NCBI GenBank assembly: GCA_023266435.1
Contig: JAHFQF010000046.1
Coordinates: 1 to 13,536, forward strand
Reading direction: 5' to 3'
Origin: Legionellales bacterium
Lineage (GTDB): Bacteria; Pseudomonadota; Gammaproteobacteria; Berkiellales; Berkiellaceae
DNA: 13,536 nt
Positions 1 through 7,258 of the stretch are shown here, in pieces. Numbering within the stretch: position 1 is the first letter of the stretch; each line of letters starts with the position of its first letter. The translations under genes were made by a program, and so were the position numbers. The notes below the pieces were generated by a model. That model worked only from the letters and a program-made list of their open reading frames with translations. It was not told the origin of the DNA and made no database searches.

Positions 1-252
1 TATTCACTGCCACAGGGTGGATGGATTATGGACTCCCCAGGGATTCGACAGTTTAATGTGCATGCACACTCCCTAGAGGTTTTGTGCCAAGGGTTCATTG
101 AGTTTGCTGCTTACTTGGGCAAATGTCGCTTCAGAAATTGTTGTCATCGTGCAGAGCCAAATTGCGCTATTAAAACGGCAGTCGAGGCAGGGCATATTGC
201 TGCTCAACGCTATCACACGTATCTTACATTTTTAGATGAGCTTTCTGCTTGA
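1..252 (+). CDS. rsgA: Ribosome small subunit-dependent GTPase A, C-terminal fragment (5' end outside window)
   Basis: RsgA is a circularly permuted GTPase that helps late maturation of the 30S ribosomal subunit in the cytoplasm. Only the last 83 codons are present; the frame is open from base 1. The visible part begins in the G domain with the G3 motif DSPG, inside GGWIMDSPGIRQF. It continues into the C-terminal zinc domain with the family pattern C-x4-C-x-H-x5-C (CRFRNCCHRAEPNC), followed by the typical CAI..AVEAG and a short terminal helix. The stop is TGA at 250-252. An ATG at base 28 lies inside the conserved G3 region and is not the real start. A promoter for the next gene overlaps the stop codon. 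The family assignment is secure. Confidence 0.95.
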   Translation, partial: YSLPQGGWIMDSPGIRQFNVHAHSLEVLCQGFIEFAAYLGKCRFRNCCHRAEPNCAIKTAVEAGHIAAQRYHTYLTFLDELSA

Positions 253-277
253 AACCTGATCTTTCACCTCCTATCCT
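249..277 (+). promoter_or_regulatory. Candidate sigma70 promoter opening the five-gene unknown block
   Basis: TTGAAA at 249-254 (5 of 6 to the -35 consensus) and TATCCT at 272-277 (4 of 6 to the -10 consensus) are separated by exactly 17 bp. Transcription would start near base 284, about 30 bp before the first unknown gene. The -35 overlaps the rsgA stop codon. It was identified by eye only. Confidence 0.5.
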
Positions 278-314
278 GAGAGTAAGGAAACCCTGAGGAC
301 TTTGGCAGCGCATC

Positions 315-1025
315 ATGTTTAAAAAACTTCGTGATACCTTTGAAAAGAAACTCGCCTCACATCAACCTGCTGAACAAGCCAAAGAGGAATTGATACTGAG
401 CGCTCAGTTACAGAGTGATGACTTGCTAGAAGAGTTAGATCAGGTCAGTGATGATGAAGCAGAAGACACGCCTACTCGTCGTCGTTTGATGCCCACTCTG
501 CCTTTAGATCCCAATCAACCACGCATTTTACGCTTAGGACCCGACTATCCTTCATTGGCTGAGCAACAAAACTTCATTGATGAAATGTTTGATTTTAATG
601 CGTTATACACCCCTAAAAAAAATGACCTCTTTTCTATTTCGCACAATTTCACCATGCTGATTAAACTGATGCAGGAAGAAAGCGAAAAAAATAGTGAGCA
701 ACAACGTTTTATCAGCTTCTGTGAAGATGAGACAACTGGCAGAGACAATAAACGCTATGATTTTGAGCTCAAGGTCAACGAGCACTTTTTCCCTGCGTAT
801 CTGTACCGGTATCAGAAGAAGATTGTGTATGGCTTGATGCCAGAAGCCATAGAAACAGGCGCGCTATACCACCAAACAATCCCCGCGCTTGTTGCACTAG
901 CAAAACTGGACATCGAAGTGCTCACACAACGCATCCAAAAGACTCCGCCTCCTTTTGAGGTGATCAGCACGTTTAAGGATGAGGCACTTATCGCTTTCCT
1001 TCGCCAGCAATTTCACCTATCATAA
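315..1025 (+). CDS. Protein of unknown function, 236 aa, first gene of the paralogue-like array
   Basis: I do not recognise a family. The protein is soluble, with no signal peptide or membrane segment. Residues 1-55 are charged and probably helical, ending in an acidic stretch (DDLLEELDQVSDDEAED, 35-51). A basic, proline-containing linker follows (TPTRRRLMPTLPLDPNQPR, 52-70). The C-terminal part has possible strands at YDFELKV (148-154) and PPFEVIST (212-219), the latter followed by a short terminal helix. This tail resembles, weakly, the end of the C-terminal module in the four following proteins, so the gene may be a shortened paralogue. The acidic-run-then-proline/basic layout recurs in the third gene of the block. 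The start is ATG 315; the GAGGA at 295-299 is rather far from it, so the ribosome site is weak. The next gene begins 45 bp downstream. Confidence 0.8.
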   Translation: MFKKLRDTFEKKLASHQPAEQAKEELILSAQLQSDDLLEELDQVSDDEAEDTPTRRRLMPTLPLDPNQPRILRLGPDYPSLAEQQNFIDEMFDFNALYTPKKNDLFSISHNFTMLIKLMQEESEKNSEQQRFISFCEDETTGRDNKRYDFELKVNEHFFPAYLYRYQKKIVYGLMPEAIETGALYHQTIPALVALAKLDIEVLTQRIQKTPPPFEVISTFKDEALIAFLRQQFHLS

Positions 1026-1034
1026 CAGACAATG

Positions 1035-1053
1035 TTATCTGGATAATATATTA
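1035..1053. promoter_or_regulatory. Two overlapping short dyads between the first two array genes
   Basis: TTATCTGGATAA (1035-1046) is a dyad with 5-bp arms around TG, and TAATATATTA (1044-1053) is a perfect 10-bp palindrome overlapping it. Both lie in the 45-bp gap before the 451-aa gene. They could be an operator or an AT-rich promoter element, but no convincing -35 is visible. AT-rich short dyads arise often by chance. Confidence 0.2.
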
Positions 1054-1070
1054 ATAGGGTAGTTACACTA

Positions 1071-2426
1071 ATGAGTGGGCAAAACAACCAAGCAGCACTT
1101 GATACTCTACAAGGATTTTTGGGCTTTCTGAAAGGCAATGAGATCTTTAAGATCTATCAACCTGGGGTTACAATGCCTATAGGGCCAACGAGTACAGCTG
1201 CGCCTGTTGCAGCACCTGCGCAACACCTGGTTGTTGTTGAAGCATTACTACAACAATACACAGACCTCATTACTGCAGATCCAGATGCTGCACCCACTGC
1301 CGATCACAAAAAATTAAGCTTTTTAATTAATCATCATTTGCATGTGAATTATTTAAAAGTACAGATGTTGCGTTTAGCTGAAATGTGCAAAGACATTGAA
1401 CTCGACGAAGCAGATAAAAAAGCATTTCGAGAAAATCAAGCTCACTTTGATGCTGCGTTTACTGAATTTTGCCAACGTATGTCTGAAGTCATGACCGTAG
1501 AAGAAACGAAGCTGAATGAAACAGCGTCTGCTTGTATGCAGCAACTGCAACGTTTAGAGCACTGCTATCGCATGGCATTCAATCTAGCTCGTCAGCAAGC
1601 CAAAGAAGAAGTCAATAAAAAAGCATGGCTCGCGATCTTTACAACACCTCCTTATGGCCCTGTGGTGCCACTAGGAACACTCTCACTCTTTTCACCTACA
1701 ACTTTAAAAGGTGTTGCGGATAGCTATGCTGCAAAACATGTTTTTAAATTATTACCCCGCCCTACTCAAGCCACTGTTTTTCTGGGTAATGACGCTCAAC
1801 ATTATGAAATGAAAGTAACATTTTGCCCATTCGCCAGTTACCAAGACACGCTTACAGTAGATTTTGTTTCAGCCGATCAAGGGGTTACTGGGTATTTACA
1901 AGATGTGGTTCCCAAAAACGTGTCTCTAGAGCCTGAGCAATTTCTATTGGTTGCCCAAAAATTATTTAACGCGTATCTAATGATGTATATGACAGCTGAA
2001 CGCTCCTTATTAGAGTCCACTGCACAAGCCCCGGGAGAAGATCTTAAGAAACTGCCTGTGACTTTATATATGGATCTCCTGGACGGCCCAAATCCGCATG
2101 AGCCTCCTGGCTTTACCCAAAAGCGCGTTGCTATTGCTAAAGCAGCCTATGCTTTGTTTCAACAATCCAGACAAGATCCGGCAACAGGCAAGCACCCACT
2201 GATTGCATTACAATTCGTCAATGAGCCTCCGATGCCCCTAGTATCAGAACCCGCGAGGCTGGCTGATATTATCCCTCCTATTCAAGGCCAAGATTATGCA
2301 GCCCACATCGAGAAAGGCTCGCAAGCATTGTTGCAGAAACATACCAAGGCCTGTCAGACCTATTACAAAAAACTAGACTCGCTAAAAGTCTTACCAGCTA
2401 GATTTAGACCATCGCCTTCTTCTTAG
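1071..2426 (+). CDS. Protein of unknown function, 451 aa, array member with shared C-terminal module
   Basis: I do not recognise a named family. It starts MSG, as two other array members do. AGGG at 1056-1059 is a plausible ribosome site, 11 bp from the ATG. After an Ala/Pro-rich linker (about 35-52), residues 53-190 are predominantly helical and contain no membrane segment. Residues about 240-400 look like the module shared with the next three genes. It has strands at YEMKVTF (245-251) and LTVDFV (261-266), a helix (FLLVAQKLFNAYLMMYM, 291-307), a strand PVTLYMDLLDG (329-339), another helix, and PLIALQF (376-382) followed by a final helix. A proline/serine-rich tail ends the protein. There is no signal peptide, so export, if any, would not be by Sec. 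The function is unknown. Confidence 0.88.
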   Translation: MSGQNNQAALDTLQGFLGFLKGNEIFKIYQPGVTMPIGPTSTAAPVAAPAQHLVVVEALLQQYTDLITADPDAAPTADHKKLSFLINHHLHVNYLKVQMLRLAEMCKDIELDEADKKAFRENQAHFDAAFTEFCQRMSEVMTVEETKLNETASACMQQLQRLEHCYRMAFNLARQQAKEEVNKKAWLAIFTTPPYGPVVPLGTLSLFSPTTLKGVADSYAAKHVFKLLPRPTQATVFLGNDAQHYEMKVTFCPFASYQDTLTVDFVSADQGVTGYLQDVVPKNVSLEPEQFLLVAQKLFNAYLMMYMTAERSLLESTAQAPGEDLKKLPVTLYMDLLDGPNPHEPPGFTQKRVAIAKAAYALFQQSRQDPATGKHPLIALQFVNEPPMPLVSEPARLADIIPPIQGQDYAAHIEKGSQALLQKHTKACQTYYKKLDSLKVLPARFRPSPSS

Positions 2427-2467
2427 CTCGCATCTGCTCTTGTCAATCAATAGACTTCTGAATCCTA

Positions 2468-2476
2468 TGCTATAGT
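2468..2476 (+). promoter_or_regulatory. Candidate extended -10 promoter for the last three array genes
   Basis: TGCTATAGT is an extended -10 element (TG-n-TATAGT; hexamer at 2471-2476). No good -35 lies at 16-18 bp; TTGTCA at 2440-2445 is too far upstream, at 25 bp. Transcription would begin near 2483, immediately before a 16-nt palindrome. Similar TGCTA-type -10 elements occur before efp and before the lipoprotein gene in this window. Confidence 0.4.
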
Positions 2477-2485
2477 TATCTTATT

Positions 2486-2501
2486 AGCTCATTTATGAGC
2501 T
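2486..2501. promoter_or_regulatory. 16-nt palindrome just downstream of the candidate start site (operator-like or leader hairpin)
   Basis: AGCTCATTTATGAGCT is symmetric over its full length apart from the central TT (7-bp arms). It sits about 3-19 nt after the predicted transcription start and 36 bp before the ATG of the 460-aa gene. The position fits a repressor operator or a small 5' leader hairpin. No regulator is encoded in the window. Confidence 0.35.
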
Positions 2502-2537
2502 CTCACTTTGATACAAATAGTCTAGGAAGTACAAAAT

Positions 2538-3920
2538 ATGTCCTATGGCGATACGCCTGCTTTAGAAAACTGCTTATATTTCAATGCGGCCAGTGATTAC
2601 AAGCATCGTATTACCGAACTGTATGATGCCAACATGCTGGAAGATGACGATGAAGATTTTGGCAACAGTCCTATCATTCCATTAAAACGCCCTCAACGAA
2701 ATGCAATTGCACTGCAAGCTACTATCCAACGCCTTTTAATGCCCGACATCTCAATTGATGAAGATACTGCAGAGCAACAATCTCTTACTTGGGCTCATTA
2801 TCTTTTAATCGAAAAAAACCAAGCGCACATTTTTGGTACAGATGCGAGCAACACAGAAGCAATCTTAAAAAAACAATTACTCACAGCAATAGATGAGACT
2901 GGGCATCAACAAGTTGCTTGGTGGTTACTGTATTACGCATTTTTAAAACAAGCTATGGAAAAAGACCCAGCTTTATTTACGGCTGTTTTGAAAAAAAGTC
3001 ATTTTCGATATATATGGTTTGATGAAAGCACGCAATCTTTACAAATGGATCGCGTTTGGGCAAGTCAAAATCAAGCAACTGTCACTCAATTGCAAAATAA
3101 TTGGGAAAAACTGAAAGCGGAAAAACTTGCAGCCCTGCAAATGCTTGAGCAAAAAATGGCTCAAACGACATTTACAGCTGATATACTTACTCAGACACAT
3201 TTAGGCCCTTTTATTGACCTACTATTACATAAGAAAAATCACCAAGAAAAAAAACACATTCCCAAAAAAGCTCAAGAATTTACAGAGGAATTTCAGGCAG
3301 AGGATCTTGAATTCCAAGCGCAACGATTGGCTTTTCGCTATGGTGACACTGCTTGTCGCATGGAGTATCAAGCAGCGAGCGCCATGACTGTATTTAAATT
3401 ACAGCAGTTCCACTCAGACACCTCCAAACTGTCTTACCAACAACTTGCTGAAGCAGCCATTCGGGCAGCGATCTTAACTGCACAACCCGGTAAACCACCC
3501 ACTGTTGTCGTGAGAGGCAAACTAGAAGATCCCAGAATCGAGAAATTAGTTGAGGGATTAAAAGCAGCATTGGTCATGTATCATTTGAAGTGCTGGTCCG
3601 AAACACCATCGTGCAGCCCCTCTGTCACAGTAGAAGGCCCCCTGTCCGATACGATTTTAGCAGCTGCTGAACAGGAAGCATTCAGAAGCATGTTACTGGA
3701 TTATGATCAAAACACACACAACTCTGGGCTTGAGAAGATCCTGCGCTCCATGCAGCCCTTAGCCACAAGAGAGCAAGTACAGGAATTAAAACAAACAACT
3801 GATGGTCCTAAAAGAATAGAAACATTGAAAGCCGTCTTAGCAGTGGCTGTACATAAAAAAGATACGGAAGTATGGCAGTGTATGCCTACACAATCAAAAA
3901 CACCGACTTTACGACTATGA
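2538..3920 (+). CDS. Protein of unknown function, 460 aa, array member with shared C-terminal module
   Basis: I do not recognise a family. The ATG is well placed behind AGGAAG (2524-2529, 8-bp gap). Near the N-terminus is an acidic run (EDDDED, 35-40), followed by a proline/basic stretch (IIPLKRPQRN), a layout also seen in the first gene of the block. Residues 55-260 are mostly helical with a Lys/Gln/Glu-rich, possibly coiled-coil stretch (about 185-260). The C-terminal module (about 266-385) has an initial strand (CRMEYQAA), a helix (YQQLAEAAIRAAIL), a strand (PTVVVRG, 321-327), a helix, and then PSVTVEGPLSDTILAAAEQE (361-380). No signal peptide or membrane helix is seen. It is the first gene of a tight three-gene unit, with only 21 bp to the next start. 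The function is unknown. Confidence 0.9.
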   Translation: MSYGDTPALENCLYFNAASDYKHRITELYDANMLEDDDEDFGNSPIIPLKRPQRNAIALQATIQRLLMPDISIDEDTAEQQSLTWAHYLLIEKNQAHIFGTDASNTEAILKKQLLTAIDETGHQQVAWWLLYYAFLKQAMEKDPALFTAVLKKSHFRYIWFDESTQSLQMDRVWASQNQATVTQLQNNWEKLKAEKLAALQMLEQKMAQTTFTADILTQTHLGPFIDLLLHKKNHQEKKHIPKKAQEFTEEFQAEDLEFQAQRLAFRYGDTACRMEYQAASAMTVFKLQQFHSDTSKLSYQQLAEAAIRAAILTAQPGKPPTVVVRGKLEDPRIEKLVEGLKAALVMYHLKCWSETPSCSPSVTVEGPLSDTILAAAEQEAFRSMLLDYDQNTHNSGLEKILRSMQPLATREQVQELKQTTDGPKRIETLKAVLAVAVHKKDTEVWQCMPTQSKTPTLRL

Positions 3921-3941
3921 ATTTAAGAGTGAGGTGATGAA

Positions 3942-5600
3942 ATGAGTGGTGATAGCACACCAAGTAGTTTACAAGCAATCGCAGCTTCTGCGCCACAACC
4001 AGGCTTGAGTCCGGACGCAATTAAAGAGAGAAAAGAGAAAAAGCAAACACAGGCAGAAGCACATACTCAAGCATTAAAAGAAATTAAAGGCCAACTCAAA
4101 AAGCAAATTAATGAACTGGGACATAAACTGCCTCAGTTTCGTAGAGACATGAAAACACATCAATCTTCTTTAGGTAAAAAACAGCTACCTGAAGATTTAG
4201 CACATCTAGAAAATCTAGATGCATTTCTAGCAAAGCAACAATTAGATTTGAATGAAAAATACAATCCAGATTATCTTAATTCAGAAAGTAGATCTATAAA
4301 ATTTGAAGCCTATCAAGATAAAGTATTTACAAGCTTAAGTGATAAATACTTAAGAGATTATGGAAAACTTAGTGAAATGACTATTGACTCAGAACAGGAC
4401 AGCATTGCCCCCCTATTAGAAAAAGATTTCCAACATTTAACAGTAGAATCTGCACAGAAACTTCAAGCCACATGGAAACAGCAAGTAGAAGAAACTGAAA
4501 AAAGTTTTGACGTACTCTGTAAGTATAGAGAGCTGCTTGCGGTAAAAACCTATTTACAACATGCGCTTATCAATTTACAGCCCCCTCAAAAAGAGGCCCA
4601 AGAACTATTGCCATCTTTAAATCAAACCACGGCAAATATTTCGCTCAAAGAACTAAATGAATTATTAGAGAAAGCTAAAAAGACAATAGACCGAATTAGT
4701 GCACCAGTTCCAGCGGAGCTCATTGCTAGCGCGCCTATTCGGTTTAAACCAGCACCTAAAGATGAACATGGCAATAGCAAAAAATTTAAAGAGCTAGACC
4801 CTAAAGAGACTTTTTCTGATGTCTTCAAAAAGAGAACACAATTCTTCGGTGGCCCCAAGTGGACGTCTCATTCACATAAAGCAGGGCAAGCAGAGAATGA
4901 TAAAAATAATTACAATCACCTTACTTATTCAAGCTCACGAAAAAATCGAAGCTTTCATTTTGAGGCCAAAGACGATCATTTGGCTGCTTCAGCAGGCCGA
5001 AAAGAGTTGACGGCTGCTAAAAAAGATTGGGATCAGTGTCCGCCGCACGCTCGCGTTAAAGCCATTAATGTCATGATGAGAACCTATTTATTAACCACTG
5101 ATCTCATGGCAGAGAAATTAAGACAGTTAGACACCCCTGATGGTGGAAAACTCCATAATATTCGCTTAGAGGCCGTTGAATCTAATCCAAAAAATCCTGT
5201 TTTTGATGAAAAAAATGCAAAGGTCTGTGAAGCATTTCAATGCTTAATGACAGCACATTTAAACCAAAAACATAGTGACAGAGAAGCCTCTCCACACTTT
5301 TTAATCAATGGTGAAACTTCTCCACTTGCTTTTGCAAAAGGCAAGGATATTCTCATGAAAGATCTAGGACTGACTGAAAAAGAATTTGATCATGTCAATC
5401 AACTGGTTCTAGATCAAGCTAAAAAACAAAAATCTCTCGCCTACCAAAAAGAACACCCTCTCGACAAGCCTGTAAAAGGTCAAAAAGACTCGGCAAAAGA
5501 AAATCAGCAAAATAAAAGAAAATTTCTAGAAGATACGACAGGTGTTCAAAAGAAAATTGAGGAAACAACTCCATCTCAACTCAAACCATGGAAGCGATAG
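3942..5600 (+). CDS. Lysine-rich protein of unknown function, 552 aa, array member with shared C-terminal module
   Basis: I do not recognise a family. A strong ribosome site (GAGGTG, 3931-3936) precedes the ATG. It begins MSG. Residues 25-60 and about 150-250 are highly charged and helical, likely coiled coil. The module lies at about 322-470: strands YNHLTYSS and SFHFEA, a helix (VKAINVMMRTYLLTTDLMAE, 372-391), the strand region GKLHNIRLEAV, a helix (AKVCEAFQCLMTAHL), and the strand region SPHFLINGETSPLAFAKG (450-467). The tail (490-552) is very rich in Lys and Gln, contains a small basic cluster (NKRK, 524-527), and ends in polar residues. The DNA looks more A-rich than the surrounding core genes. 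Gaps of 21 bp before and 18 bp after suggest cotranscription with both neighbours. The function is unknown; the polar C-terminus is compatible with a type IV secretion substrate but proves nothing. Confidence 0.9.
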   Translation: MSGDSTPSSLQAIAASAPQPGLSPDAIKERKEKKQTQAEAHTQALKEIKGQLKKQINELGHKLPQFRRDMKTHQSSLGKKQLPEDLAHLENLDAFLAKQQLDLNEKYNPDYLNSESRSIKFEAYQDKVFTSLSDKYLRDYGKLSEMTIDSEQDSIAPLLEKDFQHLTVESAQKLQATWKQQVEETEKSFDVLCKYRELLAVKTYLQHALINLQPPQKEAQELLPSLNQTTANISLKELNELLEKAKKTIDRISAPVPAELIASAPIRFKPAPKDEHGNSKKFKELDPKETFSDVFKKRTQFFGGPKWTSHSHKAGQAENDKNNYNHLTYSSSRKNRSFHFEAKDDHLAASAGRKELTAAKKDWDQCPPHARVKAINVMMRTYLLTTDLMAEKLRQLDTPDGGKLHNIRLEAVESNPKNPVFDEKNAKVCEAFQCLMTAHLNQKHSDREASPHFLINGETSPLAFAKGKDILMKDLGLTEKEFDHVNQLVLDQAKKQKSLAYQKEHPLDKPVKGQKDSAKENQQNKRKFLEDTTGVQKKIEETTPSQLKPWKR

Positions 5601-5618
5601 TTTAATAAAGGATGAAAC

Positions 5619-7157
5619 ATGAGCGGACAACAATTATATTATGTTTCTGAAGACAAAATTGGGGGTACAGGCACTCCGACACCAGGATTTATGACTCAAG
5701 ACGGAACAAATAAAACCTTAGATAAAAAGACTGTTTTTATTTTCCCAGGCAATATGAGTCATCATCAAGACCACACCCTCTTTAGTTCAAAGTCTGGCGG
5801 TGGCTTGGGGGAAAAGGCTGGTAATCTTTCAAGGCAACCAGATCCTTTCCCGGTTTTAAGTCTTCCTACAGGCACAAGCGGAGTTACAATAAACTCTGCG
5901 CAAGCAAAAACAGCGATCATTGATTTATGGCGAGCAGTGGGTGCTGGCTATAGTTTAGTCTTACCTGTGCGTCCCTTTCAAACAAAGACTATACACCCTT
6001 TCGATAAGGCTTTACCCAATTGTACTGGTAAAGAACCTGCTTTCTGGGGAGATAATAATACAACATTTGATCCAGCGGTTGCACAGCTCTATAGTGATCA
6101 AATTACAGCCTTAGATAATTATTTAAAAAGCCCAGAAGCTTCTAAAGTTCCTGCAGAATTCCAAGCGGCATTTGCACAAGGACAAGCAGCGCAAGCAGCG
6201 CTCACAAACGCAACGCCTGATTTAAACCAGGTTCCCGATTTTTTCTTAACTCCAGCACAAGTCGACAAAAAAAATCAAGCTACAGCGACATCTGCAGCTC
6301 CGGTATCTCAACCCCTAGCTGTGCAACCTGCCTCTATTGCAATTACTGAGGATGTGTCAGCTTGGCTTACTATGTTAGATGTTCAGGAATCTCCGGCATT
6401 TTTTACAACGCAGGGAAGCTTTTCCAAACCTGAGCCTAGTCATCATTCAACCAATGCAGCAAATTCTCAAAAATATGAAATCACTTACACCTCATCTACT
6501 GCATCCACTGCATCCGCTCACAAGACAACAATTGAGGTAGTAATTGATCCAAAAACCAACCAGAGCTTTTTAAGCTTAAAAGATCAGGCTAAAGCAGAGG
6601 CACAAGATTATCAAGCATTGGCGCTGGCTGCTATCCAGTCATCCGTAGTGGCAGCATCCAAAGCCACTCCCCCTGCAGACAAGGCTGGGCCGATTCGTTT
6701 TGATGATTTCACCGCGAAGGATGCGAATTTTTTCGCGGGAGTCAAGGCAGCAGTCCAAGAATATTACGTTCAATGTCTCACACAGCCTCAACCAATCAAG
6801 CCCACCATTCACATGACATCCTCTGATCCTGAAGTGAAGAAATTGCTACAAAAGGCTATCGCGGATGGTAAACAAGCTGCGCTTGAGCAAATCAAACAAA
6901 CAGCAACAACTGTCAACGCTCTGCAAGCAAAAATAGATGGAGAGACTCTACCCGATACCATGGATGCGTTAGTAGGTGCTTTAGACAGCAAATCAAAGTT
7001 ACAATCGGATGCCATGGTTTATCAGGCACACGCAACGCTGAAGCAATCAATACCTGCCCTTATAAGTGCTGCTGTATCGCCTAAAGTGGCTCCCGCCTCC
7101 AAAACTAACAATCCAAATGAGACCGATGCGAGTAACACAGTCTCAATGAAAAAATAG
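5619..7157 (+). CDS. Protein of unknown function, 512 aa, array member with distinctive N-terminal domain and shared module
   Basis: The ribosome site is AAGGA (5608-5612), 6 bp from the ATG; the protein begins MSG. The N-terminal region (about 36-170) differs from the other array members. It has a hydrophobic strand KTVFIFPGNM (37-46), a glycine-rich loop (SGGGLGEKAGN, 59-69), then IIDLWRAVGAGYSLVLPVRP (100-119) and EPAFWGDNNTTF (139-150). From memory this pattern resembles hypothetical proteins in Legionella-type genomes, but I cannot verify that. An Ala/Gln/Pro linker (about 180-240) follows. The module (about 285-422) has KYEITYTS, TTIEVVID, a helix, GPIRFDDF (357-364), a helix, and KPTIHMTSSDPEVKKLLQKA (394-413). 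The tail is polar and Asn/Thr-rich. A terminator lies 13 bp after the stop, so this is the last gene of the array. The biochemical function is unknown. Confidence 0.9.
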   Translation: MSGQQLYYVSEDKIGGTGTPTPGFMTQDGTNKTLDKKTVFIFPGNMSHHQDHTLFSSKSGGGLGEKAGNLSRQPDPFPVLSLPTGTSGVTINSAQAKTAIIDLWRAVGAGYSLVLPVRPFQTKTIHPFDKALPNCTGKEPAFWGDNNTTFDPAVAQLYSDQITALDNYLKSPEASKVPAEFQAAFAQGQAAQAALTNATPDLNQVPDFFLTPAQVDKKNQATATSAAPVSQPLAVQPASIAITEDVSAWLTMLDVQESPAFFTTQGSFSKPEPSHHSTNAANSQKYEITYTSSTASTASAHKTTIEVVIDPKTNQSFLSLKDQAKAEAQDYQALALAAIQSSVVAASKATPPADKAGPIRFDDFTAKDANFFAGVKAAVQEYYVQCLTQPQPIKPTIHMTSSDPEVKKLLQKAIADGKQAALEQIKQTATTVNALQAKIDGETLPDTMDALVGALDSKSKLQSDAMVYQAHATLKQSIPALISAAVSPKVAPASKTNNPNETDASNTVSMKK

Positions 7158-7169
7158 TGCTTCTTCTAG

Positions 7170-7204
7170 AAAGTAAAATAGCCCTTGAGGCCCCTATTTT
7201 CTTT
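7170..7204 (+). terminator. Rho-independent terminator ending the unknown-gene array
   Basis: AAAATAG (7175-7181) pairs perfectly with CTATTTT (7194-7200), and flanking AAAG (7170-7173) pairs with CTTT (7201-7204) across one bulged T. Three further GCC/GGC pairs are possible inside the loop. The descending arm ends in a T-rich run. It begins 13 bp after the stop codon of the last array gene and cleanly separates the array from the sulfurtransferase-psd unit. Confidence 0.75.
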
Positions 7205-7225
7205 AATGAGAGCTTGGATTAGAAT
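7197..7225 (+). promoter_or_regulatory. Weak candidate promoter for the sulfurtransferase-psd unit
   Basis: TAGAAT at 7220-7225 matches the -10 consensus at 5 of 6 positions. A poor -35 (TTTTCT, 7197-7202) lies 17 bp upstream and overlaps the terminator. A promoter is expected here because a terminator precedes the gene, but the -35 is unconvincing. Confidence 0.3.
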
Positions 7226-7258
7226 GGCCTCCGTCGTCCCTTTGAGAAAGTGTGAAGT

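Noticed and set aside
1141..1155. Perfect inverted repeat AGATCTT-T-AAGATCT inside the 451-aa gene
   Set aside because: It is short, inside coding sequence (EIFKIY), and has no promoter or other context.
4206..4230. CTAGAAA ... TTTCTAG inverted repeat inside the 552-aa gene
   Set aside because: It is AT-rich, inside coding sequence, and explained by codons for a Leu/Glu/Asn/Ala stretch.
4622..4858. Minus-strand frame of 78 codons inside the 552-aa gene
   Set aside because: Its Ser/Leu-rich composition is what reverse reading of a Lys/Glu-rich gene gives; no independent support.
315..7157. The unknown block as a prophage, toxin-antitoxin or CRISPR-type defence locus
   Set aside because: No integrase, structural phage gene, nuclease motif, helicase motif, antitoxin-sized partner or repeat-spacer array is visible.
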